NCBI RefSeq assembly: GCF_020379485.1
Contig: NC_063436.1
Location: 25,666,423-25,730,422, forward strand
Reading direction: 5' to 3'
DNA: 64,000 nt
DNA from: Brassica napus
Taxonomy: Eukaryota > Streptophyta > Magnoliopsida > Brassicales > Brassicaceae
This document shows positions 12,115-22,839 of this stretch, in pieces. The notes beneath the pieces were generated by a model. The model was given only the letters and a program-made list of their open reading frames with translations. It had not been told where the DNA came from and searched no databases. Every line of letters starts with the position of its first letter. Position 1 is the stretch's first letter. Position numbers and translations under genes: made by a program.

Positions 12115-12597
12115 TTTCGAAATTCCGAGGGAAAGCAGTTCCTCGGAAATTTCCGAGGATCTTATTTCCCTCGGAATTTTCCGAGGGAAGAAAGTTCCTC
12201 GGAATTTTCCGAGGGACTGAAATTCCTCGGAATTTTCCGAGGGAAATAAGTTCCTCGGAATTTTCCGAGGGACAGAAGTTCCTCGGAATTTCCCGATAAA
12301 CATTCCGAGGAATATTTCGTCGAAACTTCCGAGGATTGGACCATCGGAATTCCATCGAAATATTCCGAGGAAGGCTTCCCTCGGTATATTCCGAGGAACC
12401 TTCCGACGAACTTTGTGTCCTCGGAGTTTCCTCGGAATTTTGTTTCCTCGGAAATTTCCGACGGAATTCTGAGGAAATATGAATTTCCGAGGAGATATTT
12501 CCGAAGACTTTTTTCGTCGGTATGTCCTCGGAATAGCGTTATTCCGACGACATACCGACGATTTTTTCCCTCAGTATGCCGATGTTTTCTTGTAGTG
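12115..12597. repeat. CACTA right subterminal repeats and inverted repeat
   Basis: Dense array of TTCCTCGGAATTTTCCGAGG-type units about 30 bases apart (12119-12540), then the right TIR at 12567-12597. Open frames through it (F/R/G-rich) exist only because of the repeats. Confidence 0.85.
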
Positions 12598-12600
12598 ATT

Positions 12601-13389
12601 AAAACAGAAGTCACAACCTAGATTCATGTGTGATTTTTTAAAAAATGGACCTAATGGACTTATTCCTTGAAAGTCATGTTACATTTAATATCAAATTTTA
12701 TCATTTAAATTTTGGGTCTACCAGAACTTTTTATTGGGCTATCAATAATTAGATTTAAGCAATAGATGATCCATTGGATTTATATATAGTATAAATTAAA
12801 TGGATATAATTTAATATTGTAATATTATACCTCTATATGCTAAATATTTAAATATTTGTCGATGTAAACTTTTATAATTATAAAGATTTTTTTTTAAATA
12901 AAAAAATCATATTATCTAACAATGATTAATCTTTACTACCTTAAACCAATGAAATTTTTTTAAACTATTTAGTTTATTTTAAAAATTAAACAAAAATTAA
13001 ATATTTAATTATTTACTCGATAATATAAATCCATGAAGCAAAAAATTTAAATTTTTAAAAACTTTAAAATGTTACAGTATCTTTGAATATGACAATAAAA
13101 CAATATTTTACTAATCTTTATATATAGTTACGATTTTAATAATGAAATAATAATCCGAAAATATATATATAGAAGAAGATACAAATACATGTGAAAGTTT
13201 GAAACAATTTATTCAATGAAAAAAATATACAGTAAACTTATTATTTTTACTGCAGATTTTGAAGAATCCAGCTTCTGAAGCTTGGACCCTTATTGTCTTA
13301 GAATTCTAAAATGATATTTTTCATACAATTAAAAAAAAAGTTATAATGACATTTTTGTATAAAACAGAATAATATTTAATTTTAGTTTC
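12601..13389. other. AT-rich spacer after the CACTA element
   Basis: Very AT-rich. I see no gene, no clear repeat and no transposon end. Confidence 0.4.
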
Positions 13390-13980
13390 TTCTAAAATCA
13401 GGTAAATGGGAGTTAAATGGTTATAGCTAAGATTTATGTTAGTAATCTGCTAGAGCCAAGTACGTTGATAATCTTTGTATCTTGTCTTCGTCTTCGGGGG
13501 ACGAAACTCTCATTTCGGTACCATTTTCCTTTGCTTTTGTGTTATACTTAGTCTGTATGTTTTTGGCTTTTCCTCAGTGGGAATCCTTTTACTTATTTAT
13601 TATTATTTTTGGAATATGTCTTATTTATTTGTTGATCACAAATGTTGGCATCATCTCTGCGTAGGAGATTGTATAACGTGTTTTCTGGGTGTAATATCTG
13701 TAGAAATTCACCCCAATAGAAATTGCATGGGTCAAGGACAACTTGCGATTGAAATTCAATTGACACCAGAGGTGTCTGGTGGATATATACAAGCTTGATG
13801 TTCTACCCCGAACAGCATATCTATGATCTTGAAAACTATCCATTCAAGATTTTTTTAAAGCAAAAATTTTATTTTGAAAAAAAAATCACTGATGAAGACA
13901 TTTAATTTTATTTGATACTAGTCTACATTTTTACATTATTACGTAAACAGTAAATTTCTCATATGAGAAATATTTATGTT
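13390..13980. repeat. Duplicated flank, copy 2 (matches 1590-2250)
   Basis: Collinear with copy 1 through GTACGTTGATAA, the CTTCGTCTTC block, GGAGATTGTATAACGTG and TTTGATACTAGTCTACA. The local 60-107 codon frames are not conserved with copy 1, which argues against coding. Confidence 0.7.
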
Positions 13981-14039
13981 AAGAAGCAAACACTTTAGTT
14001 TCAGGAAAAAGAAAAAAAAAGAAGCAAACACTTTTGCAC

Positions 14040-14230
14040 TCTTTGCACGGCACTGACTGAGATATATTTTCAACCTATATTTTTTTAAAAATTATATTAG
14101 TTTTTTTTTTGTATTTGCCTTAGTTCTCTTCCAGTCTTTGCACGGCACTAACTTAAAATCACAACTCTTCAGACACCATCTTTGTTAATACGACAAGGTA
14201 CGCTAATAACTCTTCGCACCCTTTTGTCAT
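14040..14230 (+). pseudogene. Tiny CRK promoter/exon-1 relic
   Basis: CTTTGCACGGCACTGA (twice) resembles the promoter region near 2670. CATCTTTGTTAATACGACAAGG at 14178-14199 resembles the start of exon 1 of gene A (near 16269). It follows duplicated flank copy 2 in the order expected for a third CRK unit, of which almost nothing remains. Confidence 0.4.
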
Positions 14231-14314
14231 CTTTCTCATCCTATAAAAACAAGACTATAAACAAGATTATAATCTGTTAATTAATTGCGCTAGACTCAAA
14301 GAAGATAAACAATC

Positions 14315-14494
14315 ATGGAAGCAAATAGACTAATTCAAAGCTGCATGTCCTCGTTCCCGGTGATTAATAGTTTTGTAAAATGTTCTTCAACGAGAGGAGC
14401 TACATGCATTAGAAACGGAAGCATATCATCGATGGAACTTAAAGCAGACGAATTCATTGATGGACCTGCTTATCTACTTTATTTACAATGTTAA
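14315..14494 (+). other. 59-codon open frame of unknown nature
   Basis: ATG at 14315, stop TAA at 14492-14494. It begins MEANRLIQSCMSSFPVINSF and is Ser/Cys-rich, vaguely like a transit peptide. Base composition is more balanced than the surroundings and a TATAAAA lies about 70 bases upstream. I do not recognise it. It may be a small gene, a captured exon fragment or chance. Confidence 0.2.
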
Positions 14495-15049
14495 CGAACA
14501 GTGATCTCAAAGACGGGTTTAACAATGACAAATTTGGCTAAAATATAAAAACTGACCAAAAAGTTGGTGTTGTGAACAAACGCGAATCAACTCGAAAAAG
14601 CAAAAGAGAGCATAATGTATTGAGACAAATACCCGTTTTAAGTTTTGTATATTATTATGTAAATAATTATCTTTACAACCCTTAGATATGTGTTTGTATT
14701 AGCCTAAAACCTGATTTTCTTATTCTTTTAAGAATACATAATTATTTAGAGAAAAAAAAATTTCCTAATCCATAAAGTATATCGTACTCCCTATATGTCA
14801 ACCTTGATATCAAGTTTATCTTTCTTGCGCCTACGATCGATCCAACAAATGTGGATTTTTATTAGTGCACAAAGATTTAAGAAACTTCCAGATATAATAG
14901 GTAAAAAAAACAAACTCAAACCAACCTAAACCAAAGTATATAGTTTTTTATAAATCCAGATAATTTGGTTTGGTTTTACACCGGACGATCCAAAAAAAAA
15001 ATGAAGTGTATTTAATTAGATACAAGAAACAAAATAAATGAAGAGTGGA

Positions 15050-15230
15050 CATACCTTGTTAACGTATCTGATTTCACATTGACGGAGTTTGTTACATTCA
15101 GGAAATTTATCAGTTGCTGCTTCAACAGCTTTACAATCAAACTAACTGCTATGAGCCATATGTTTTAAAAGCATTAAGCTATATGAGACATTCTAAGTTA
15201 CAAACACTAGTGTATGAAGGGCATCTTTAA
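15050..15230 (-). pseudogene. CRK exon-3 relic
   Basis: Reads on the minus strand like exon 3 of gene 1 and its following flank: TTGCTGCTTCAACAGCTTTA, then CATATGTTTTAAAAGCATTA and TTACAAACACTAGTGTAT match 80-210. The Gly-loop region and splice sites are degraded. It is the remnant of the minus-strand partner of gene A. Confidence 0.65.
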
Positions 15231-16059
15231 TCATTTGAAATTAGGTTTTTATTTATCCATGCAGTTTCCATTGAGTACTGCTATCGCCGCTCTGATACCA
15301 TGCAGATTGCTCTACGTTCAAATTGCTCAATATTTATCATCTGTAAATTTTGAGGCACTTGGATACTAAAAGAAAGGAGAATTGGTTACAAAAGTACCAA
15401 AGAGATAGTAATTGTGAAGCAGCTGATAAGTCTTCGTAATTTGTCTTTACTTCGTCTTCCGGTGGACGAAAAACTTTCCATTTTCCTTTGCCATATCCTT
15501 TATATATTAATTGAAAAGCATTGCAACTTTTTTTTTTTTATCCACGTGTCATAACTAGGATAATTCTTAGAATTCTTAGAAAAATAGGTTGGTCCATATA
15601 ATTATACAATAAGATTTTTACTAAACTAACTTTAAATTCATTATTAATGTTCTTTATTATTTTCTTAAATAAAAATTACAGCATTTTCTAATGTGACTAA
15701 AGTATATATGACAATTAATGGTTTTAAATAATAAAGATTTGATAAAAAAAAGTGTATCTTCTACCATATTTGTTTACTCAGTACACTATATATATGCACC
15801 ATTTTTAATATGAGTGCAATTTTCTACTCAGTACACTATATATATGCACCATTTTTAAGTTTAGAATCTATATTGTTTTACCATAATATCTTGATTTTAT
15901 ACAATAGTTAACTAAAAATGTAATGTCATAAAAATGATCAATTTTTATTTTGTTTTTGGCTTTGTAATAATTTTTTGATAATTGGCCCAACATGAAAATT
16001 TGATTCAAAATCAAGTTAATAATACAGCATGGTTCCACTTTGTAAACTTTTATTTTTAT
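15231..16059. other. Spacer with partial flank copy and a short tandem repeat
   Basis: 15425-15500 repeats the CTTCGTCTTC / GGTGGACGAA block of the duplicated flank. 15775-15860 contains a direct repeat of TACTCAGTACACTATATATA with its following bases. 15289-15300 is GCTCTGATACCA, the complement of an initiator-tRNA primer-binding site used by plant Copia elements. No gene is seen. Confidence 0.4.
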
Positions 16060-16187
16060 TGTTTAACTAATGAAAAAAGGCGTTTACTTTCATTGGCTTT
16101 TGGTCGTCCCAAACCAAGAGAGGGTTCATTTTATAAATGGGACCTGCATAGTCTGAAGTCTGAACCTCATATCTTGTAAACCGAACC
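16060..16187 (+). promoter_or_regulatory. Promoter of CRK A
   Basis: TATAAAT at 16132-16138, about 50 bases before the ATG, within a block shared with the pseudogene promoter at 2686-2769. Conservation between the two copies marks it as the functional core. Confidence 0.55.
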
Positions 16188-17040
16188 ATGTCTTCTCGTG
16201 CCTCTTTCATATTCCTCTTCCTTTTCCTTTACTCCTTCCTCACTAGCTTCCGAGCTACTGCTGAAATTCCCATCTTTGTACACCATTATTGTCGAAATAC
16301 GACAAGGTATACAGCGAACAGCACTTACTTCACCAATCTCAAAACACTTCGGTCCTCTCTCTCTTCCACCAACGCCTCATACTCCACCGGATTCCAAAAC
16401 GCTACGGCCGGACAAGCTCGGGATATGGTCACCGGACTTTTCCTCTGCCGGGGAGACGTCTCGCTGGAGGTTTGTCGTGACTGCGTCTCCTACTCAGTCA
16501 AAGATATCGTAACTAGGTGTCCGAATCAGAGAGAGGCCACTATCTATTACGACGAGTGTATGCTCAGATATTCTGACTGGAATATTTTCTCGAACGTCAC
16601 ATTCACCGGCGAATTTTTAATGTATAACGATTACAAAATTCTATCTGAGGACCAAGTCCGGTTCGAAAACTTGGTGTTGACCACAATGATCGAAGTTGCC
16701 TCTGCAGCAGCCAACAGCTCTCGACGTTTCTGTACGAGAGAGACCACGTGGAAAGATAACCTCGATTTGTACGTCCTGGTTCAGTGCACTCCTGATTTGA
16801 CGAGTGAAGATTGTGTGCGCTGTTTGGATCAATCCATCTACAAATCGCGTTTTGGAAGTGTTGGAGAGAGACTTCTTTTACCTAGCTGTAACTCAAGGTA
16901 CGAACTTTACAAGTTCTACAACAAAACCGACGTTAATACAACACCGCTGCCTCCACCGCCCCTAGAGGCGTCTACTCATCCGGTGTCATCTGCTCCACGG
17001 CCTAGAGTTACTCATCCGGTGTCATCTGCTCCACGATCTA

Positions 17041-19385
17041 GTTAACTCTTTCATCTTACCCTGTTTCTTGAAACTAGCAATACGACTAGGGATGTCAGTT
17101 TTCTCCTTGTGATTGTTTAATATTAAACTAAAAATTTTGTCTGTGTTTTCAAAGTTATTAATTATTTTAACCAAATTTAAATTTGATAAAATATTCTATA
17201 ATTTGATCTAATAACCACGTTTAGCTTTATTTAGACTATTTTCTGGTTTTTACATATTAGTAAGATTGTATTCACATTTTCAAAACACAAAAAGTTTGGT
17301 AGAATTTTAATTCAAGTAAACAAATATTTAAACTTAAATCAAAATTTTATGCTTATATTTATGAACAGTTTATGTTTAGTTTTAATAAAAAATTAGTTTT
17401 TGTTGGATTTAACTTGCTGGGCTTTGAAAATATAAACTTAGTTTATTGATTTTAATAAATCATTATAAACTTTTCCTTGTAGAAAAAAATAAATTATTTT
17501 AAAAATAATCCATCATTTGGTCATTCATCATTGCCCCTTGATTTTATCTTCTTATATATTATAGGGGTATATTAGTAAAATAGATTAGTTCATCTTTTTA
17601 TTTTATTTTATATTGGTAAAAATGTATGATTATTAAACTTTATTTAAAATTTAATATTTAATTAATACTAATTCATTTTACTCTTAAACTTATATATGAT
17701 CAAATATTTAATCAATAATAATTTAATATTTTATTTAATACTACATTTAATAAAATTAAATTTTATTCAAATAGATAAATATATGTTTTTATAACATCTC
17801 AAACTCAGTGCCATTTTTAATCTATAATAATATTTAGAGGAAATTCATCTAGCTTATTGCTATTTTTATCTCTATATTTAGGAGAAGAAATAGCAATGTC
17901 TTTTTACTCTATATTTTGATCAATGCTAGTATAAGAGAATTTTATTGGAACAAATTTCATCTCTATTATTAAGATTCTTTATTTTAGAAGAAAATATAGC
18001 AAAATACATCCGAGTTGATATTATAAGCCTACCTATTTAAATATATTTTAAAATCTATTAAAATAATTCAGCCTTATTTAATTGTACATATAATTCCATT
18101 AATTATTTTATTAGATAGTATCTAAAATATTATTATCTAAAAATATATATAGATTTTTCTATTTATAATTTGTAAAATTAAATTTTATATATTGTATAAA
18201 TAACTAGTGTATCAAGTTAGCTAATAATATAATTATTTAATTTAAATATTAATATACATATATATATAAGTGTCACTATAATTTTATTTTTGGTTTTTAA
18301 ATTAGAATTTTATAAAATATGAATGTGTAATCGTATTTAAATATTTTATTCGAGTTTCATTAATCATTTAGAAAATAGATATCATAAAGATTTTAATTAT
18401 ATATTGTTATATTGTTAATGTAATATATAATTATTAATAAATTTTAAAATTTATTAAAAGATATTTTGAGTTAAATTGTTTTTAATGAATTAGTTAGTTA
18501 GAATATATTTAATGTTATTATTAATAAAATCTAAAAAAATCTCATAAATCAGTTAATTAATCTAGACTTAGGGTTTAGAGTCGAGGGGTTGGGGTACTAT
18601 TTTTGAATGTAGAATTTAAGATTCTAATAAATATAAAATAACTATATATATATAAAACAAGGGTATAAGAATCTTTTTTTCTCTTAGTGAAGAAGGTGTT
18701 TGTGAAAAGGTCTGGTTAATGAAGTTAAACATGAATAATAGTACCAACAATGTGGTAAACATGAACATTCTCAGTTTCTTACTTGCATCACATTTATCAT
18801 TAGTTAAAATTTGTTTTTAATATTTTCTTATAAATGAAATGAGAAAAGCCATTTTAACTCGTCTCTAAATAGTTTATATATCTCAAGAAAAAATCATAAT
18901 AGTAAAAGTATTAAATACAATCAGATCCACCACATAAACAATAATATATTTTAGTTACTTTTTAGTATTTTATCAAGTTAAAGATATAATAATATATTTT
19001 CTGTTTTAATTTAAATTATATAATGTTAAATTAATTTAGTTAGAATTTAAATAGTTATAATTTTATTTTTAAGTTAGAATTTTAACATAACATTAATTTA
19101 TATTTATAATCTTAAATGGTTTACAAATTTATTTCATTAATTAGAAATGGAAAGTAAAAACAAATCTGTAAGATTTCATTAAAATATAAAGTAAATATAT
19201 TTATATCTAAACTCAAAATGTTATCAGATAGTTAATTTTGAATTAAAAATAGATTTGGCAATACTATCTTTAATGAATGTTTAAAAGCTAACCTTTTTAA
19301 TAAAACAAATCGTAAATAACAACTTAGATAAGTGTTTGTTCTATATAGTATTTCTATTTTAATAAGCTAGATAAATAAAATGCAG
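17041..19385. other. Expanded, AT-rich intron 1 of CRK A
   Basis: The donor GTTAAC at 17041 aligns with GTGAAC in genes E and F; the acceptor is TGCAG at 19385. The intron is 2.3 kb against 65-115 bases in the paralogues, so it has almost certainly absorbed insertions. I could not find convincing element ends in this very AT-rich DNA. Confidence 0.45.
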
Positions 19386-19442
19386 GAAAAATTGGGAATT
19401 CAAATGTGTTAGCCAGCGCCATCCCTGTGACTATTATAGTGG

Positions 19443-21876
19443 AGTGAGTTACTCTCAAAGACACATTTGTCTTTTTTCTTTCATAAAAGGACACATTATG
19501 TCTGAAGCACACAATTCATGAAACTAAGATCTTTTTTTGACCATTATGCCCTTTAGCTTTACGTGTAGTTAGCAAAAAAAAAAGAATTAGTTACTTTCTT
19601 CTAGTTAGTTAAGTTAGGAAAATAGTTGGATTATTAATGTTTTTTTCCAAACTGAAATATCTTCTGTCTCTGTCGCAAGCTTCACTTGATTCATTTTCTT
19701 CGTGGATCTTCTCACCTTCGACTGCAACTCGTGGCAACCAAGCTTGGCGGCTTCTCTCCCATTACAATCTCCAGCCACTGTACTCCAACCAACAGTTCTC
19801 AACCGCAAACCTCCTTTGTTGCGTATGCTTCATATCCTCCGTGATTAACCTGTCTTGAGCTCTCTCTTTTCCGCCGCAGCTCGTCGCGTCTGTCTCAGGC
19901 CACCAGACCATCTCCGTCGTCTTGCTCTGCCGACGGTGTCATGCTCGGATTCAAGCCTCGTCGTGCTCATCATCGCTGTCTCTGTCTCGTCACATAAGAG
20001 ATCAAGCAACAATGGTGGATTTTCAATAATTTTCAGATTTGGTCCTTCACTTTTTGATTTCTTTCGATTGTTTTGCAGAAATGTCCTCTTAAATTAACAC
20101 CAAACTTTCAGTTGTGCAGTTTAGACCCCAATAAATTTTATTTCTCTACTTCTGCTTCACAATCCTCAAATTATAGTTTTCTACCAATAAAAGGACAACA
20201 ACTATGTTCTTATACTTGATGTCTCTCTCTTTTATCAATCATGAATAAAATAAAGAAGTTGTAGCATGGATTGGAGACAGGTTTTTGTAACATTTTTTTA
20301 TGGATACGTCTTTGTGGACGAGTGTTATGTGGACAGATGAATTGTGGACGAGTGTTATATGGATAGACGAATTGTGGACGAGTGTTAACATTGTGGACAG
20401 TTTTCTGGTGGATATATATGTTGTGGACAAGAGTCATGTGAATGTGTTCTTATAAACAAGTTTGTAGTGGACCTGTTCTTATGGACAAGCTCTTACAATT
20501 ATAGTTGTGTAACTATGACTGTTTGTGAACATGTTATTGTAGACAAAGATCGTGTTTGAAGTTTAATCTATCTAGGGTTTGTGTTGTTTGTTTGAAGATA
20601 ATCCATCTAGAGAACATATTGTATTGTGACGTTTTGAAAGAGAGAAAGGGATTAAGCTTTTTGTGTGGACGCAATTCAATGGACGTAATTTATGTAGACA
20701 AGCTTCTGTGGACATAATTTATGTGGACACAAAAATGTTATAATGTTTTTGTGGACAAGTTTCTATGGACAAAATATATTTGTATCCATATATATATTTT
20801 TGATATTTTATAAATTTTTATTTTATTAAATAATATTTAATGGACATAGCAAGTGTGGATATGAGTTGATAAGAAAATTATTCTTACGTAAAGTACATAA
20901 TTAAAAGTTTGAGACGAAATCAAGAGGATCTATAAGTAAATTAAAGAATGTTGGGGTCAAATTGCAAAAATCCAAAAATGGGAGGACTATATGTGTAAAA
21001 TAGAGTAATTTGACCATTGTTTCTTTTAGAGCTTTCTCTCTGCAACAGAAGCCACCATGAAGAGATAAAAAACTTAGATCCAAGGCAACTACCTCGAGTT
21101 CATCCACGTCGAATCCCAAGTTCATCCACGGAAAATCACGAGCTAATCCACTGAAAAGGATGGGCGACATGTGAATCAAACTTAGATCCAAGACAGCTTT
21201 GTGGATAGTTCATTTGTGGACAAGGAAATTGATGGACATGAAAAGGATGGGCGACATGTGAATCAAATGTTGCAGGAGATACATCGGCTTTGCTGTCTGC
21301 TTAAGAAGAAAATCAAAACTTTATTTATTTCTTATCTTCTTGTATATCAATTAGAAACAAGGATGAAAGAGGAAAAAAATTTGTAGATGAAATTCTCATA
21401 GTTCAATTAGAAGCAAACCTTGGATGTATTCGTCGGCGAAGATCTAGAATCACCCAAGCTGAAATTTCAGAATCGACTTTCCTTAGCTCCCAATCTGAAG
21501 TTTCCATGAATTCGAGATTTAAAAAATAAAGTGGTGAAAGATAAAGATTCGACAACAAAAATTAGTAATTTAGAATTATAAAAAAAAAATCTACAAATTT
21601 AGTGAAGTAGAAGAATATTTAGAAGGATACGAAAGATGAGAGATGAAGATGACGATAGATGGAGGCATGATTAAGTTTAGGGAATTAAAAAATATGAAAC
21701 TAAAAGGTGAAAGTTAAATGGAATTATATTGAAAATAATTTTGACACATGTTATGACATCTTCTTTTTAGTTGAAGGGCAATTCAGACAAATGAACATAA
21801 GAAAGTGTTCTCTTAACTCAATGTGTCTTTATATGTAATTGATAACTCATAATGTGTCTTGGAGGGTAAATGTTTC
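19443..21876. mobile_element. MULE-like non-autonomous element inside CRK A exon 2
   Basis: Flanked by the 10-bp direct repeat ATTATAGTGG (19433-19442 and 21877-21886), typical of Mutator-like elements (9-11 bp). Ends are imperfect inverted repeats: left TTACTCTCAAAGACACATT, right complement TTACCCTCCAAGACACATT. Similarity continues loosely for about 100 bases. Inside are a T/C-rich, GC-richer part (19630-20090), a block rich in GTGGAC repeats (about 20310-20860) and no recognisable transposase. Removing it with one repeat copy restores exactly the 138-base exon length seen in genes B, D and E. Confidence 0.8.
20290..20870. repeat. GTGGAC-rich degenerate repeat inside the MULE-like element
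   Basis: Units such as TTGTGGACGAGTGTTA and TATGTGGACA recur irregularly many times. No long open frame. It is probably internal filler of the element. Confidence 0.6.
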
Positions 21877-22839
21877 ATTATAGTGGCTTTTGTGCTTTCC
21901 ATAGCTAGTTATTGTTTCCTTGCAAAGAGGAAAAAGAAGGCTTGTGATAATGCACCAGCCTTTTATGGTAAAGATTTGAACAATCTTAATTGGCTTTGAA
22001 CATTGATTATTATCACTGAACATTCTCTCTTTTTTTCTTACTGATTAATACTACTTCAATTGTGCACCCGGAGATGATATAACAACAACAGACTCACTGC
22101 AATTTGATTATAGTACAATTCAAGCTGCCACAAATGATTATTCAGAGAATAATAAGATTGGTCGAGGTGGATTTGGCGAGGTTTACAAGGTACTATCACT
22201 GATGTGCTCAGGATTTTAGGTGGCTAAACAGTATTTCATAATATAATATTTATTTGAATTTTAAAAAAGTAAATTTTAATTCTACCATAAATTTGATACA
22301 CCTTTTCAAATGTACCATTAATGAATGACTATTTTCAGAAATACCATAAATTTGTGATAAAATAACATTAAGCTAATTTTTTAAATATTCATAGAACATT
22401 TATAAACCCAACTCCAACTCTTTAATACTAAACACTAAACAATAATCACTAAAGGCTAAACCCAAATCAAAGTATATTTTGTGATTGATGGTATTTTTAA
22501 AAAGTGGTACCTAACTTGTGGTATTTTCAACAATTTTCTCATTTTAAAATTTGTTATATAAGATATGATTTTATAAGCTTTTGAGAAAAAGTGATTTTTA
22601 AAAAAATAATGTAATTACTATAATGATAAAATTATTATATATAAAAATAATAATAATAATTAAATCTAATATGATAATCAAAACTGTATATTTATAAATT
22701 ATATAGTAACTGCAAAAAATAAGTATATAAAATTAGTTAAAATATATTTTATGAAATATCTATGAATACTATCTACTAAAAAGAAAAAAAAGTTAAATAC
22801 ATAAATTTAGGATAAAAGATGAATTCATAATATATTAAA

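Larger units (their letters stand above)
4277..12597 (+). mobile_element. CACTA (En/Spm-type) DNA transposon, 8.3 kb
   Basis: The left end begins CACTACAAGAAAAC and the right end finishes with its complement GTTTTCTTGTAGTG. The inverted repeat continues imperfectly for about 30 bases. The element is flanked by the 3-bp target duplication ATT (4274-4276 and 12598-12600), as expected for CACTA elements. Subterminal arrays of TTCCGAGG/TTCCTCGG motifs lie inside both ends. It carries a TNP2-like transposase region and a second, intron-containing gene, both damaged. Similar elements are abundant in Brassica (for example Bot1 in B. oleracea); the family assignment here is inference. Confidence 0.93.

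Noticed and set aside
12115..12540. Regularly spaced repeats resembling a CRISPR array
   Set aside because: Plant nuclear DNA; spacing and units are transposon subterminal repeats in both orientations.
12014..12614. Several 67-150 codon frames on both strands
   Set aside because: Generated by the CACTA subterminal TTCCGAGG repeats.
16188..17045. Stand-alone secreted 285-residue DUF26 gene
   Set aside because: The stop overlaps a donor aligned with paralogues and downstream exons match in length and phase, so it is better read as exon 1 of CRK A; the secreted form remains possible by intron retention.
17500..18700. Possible transposon in intron 1 of CRK A
   Set aside because: Candidate ends (GCCCCTTG, CAAGGGTATA) do not form convincing inverted repeats or target duplications.
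19637..20097. Possible captured gene fragment within the MULE-like element
   Set aside because: Short frames with no recognisable domain and no splice pattern.
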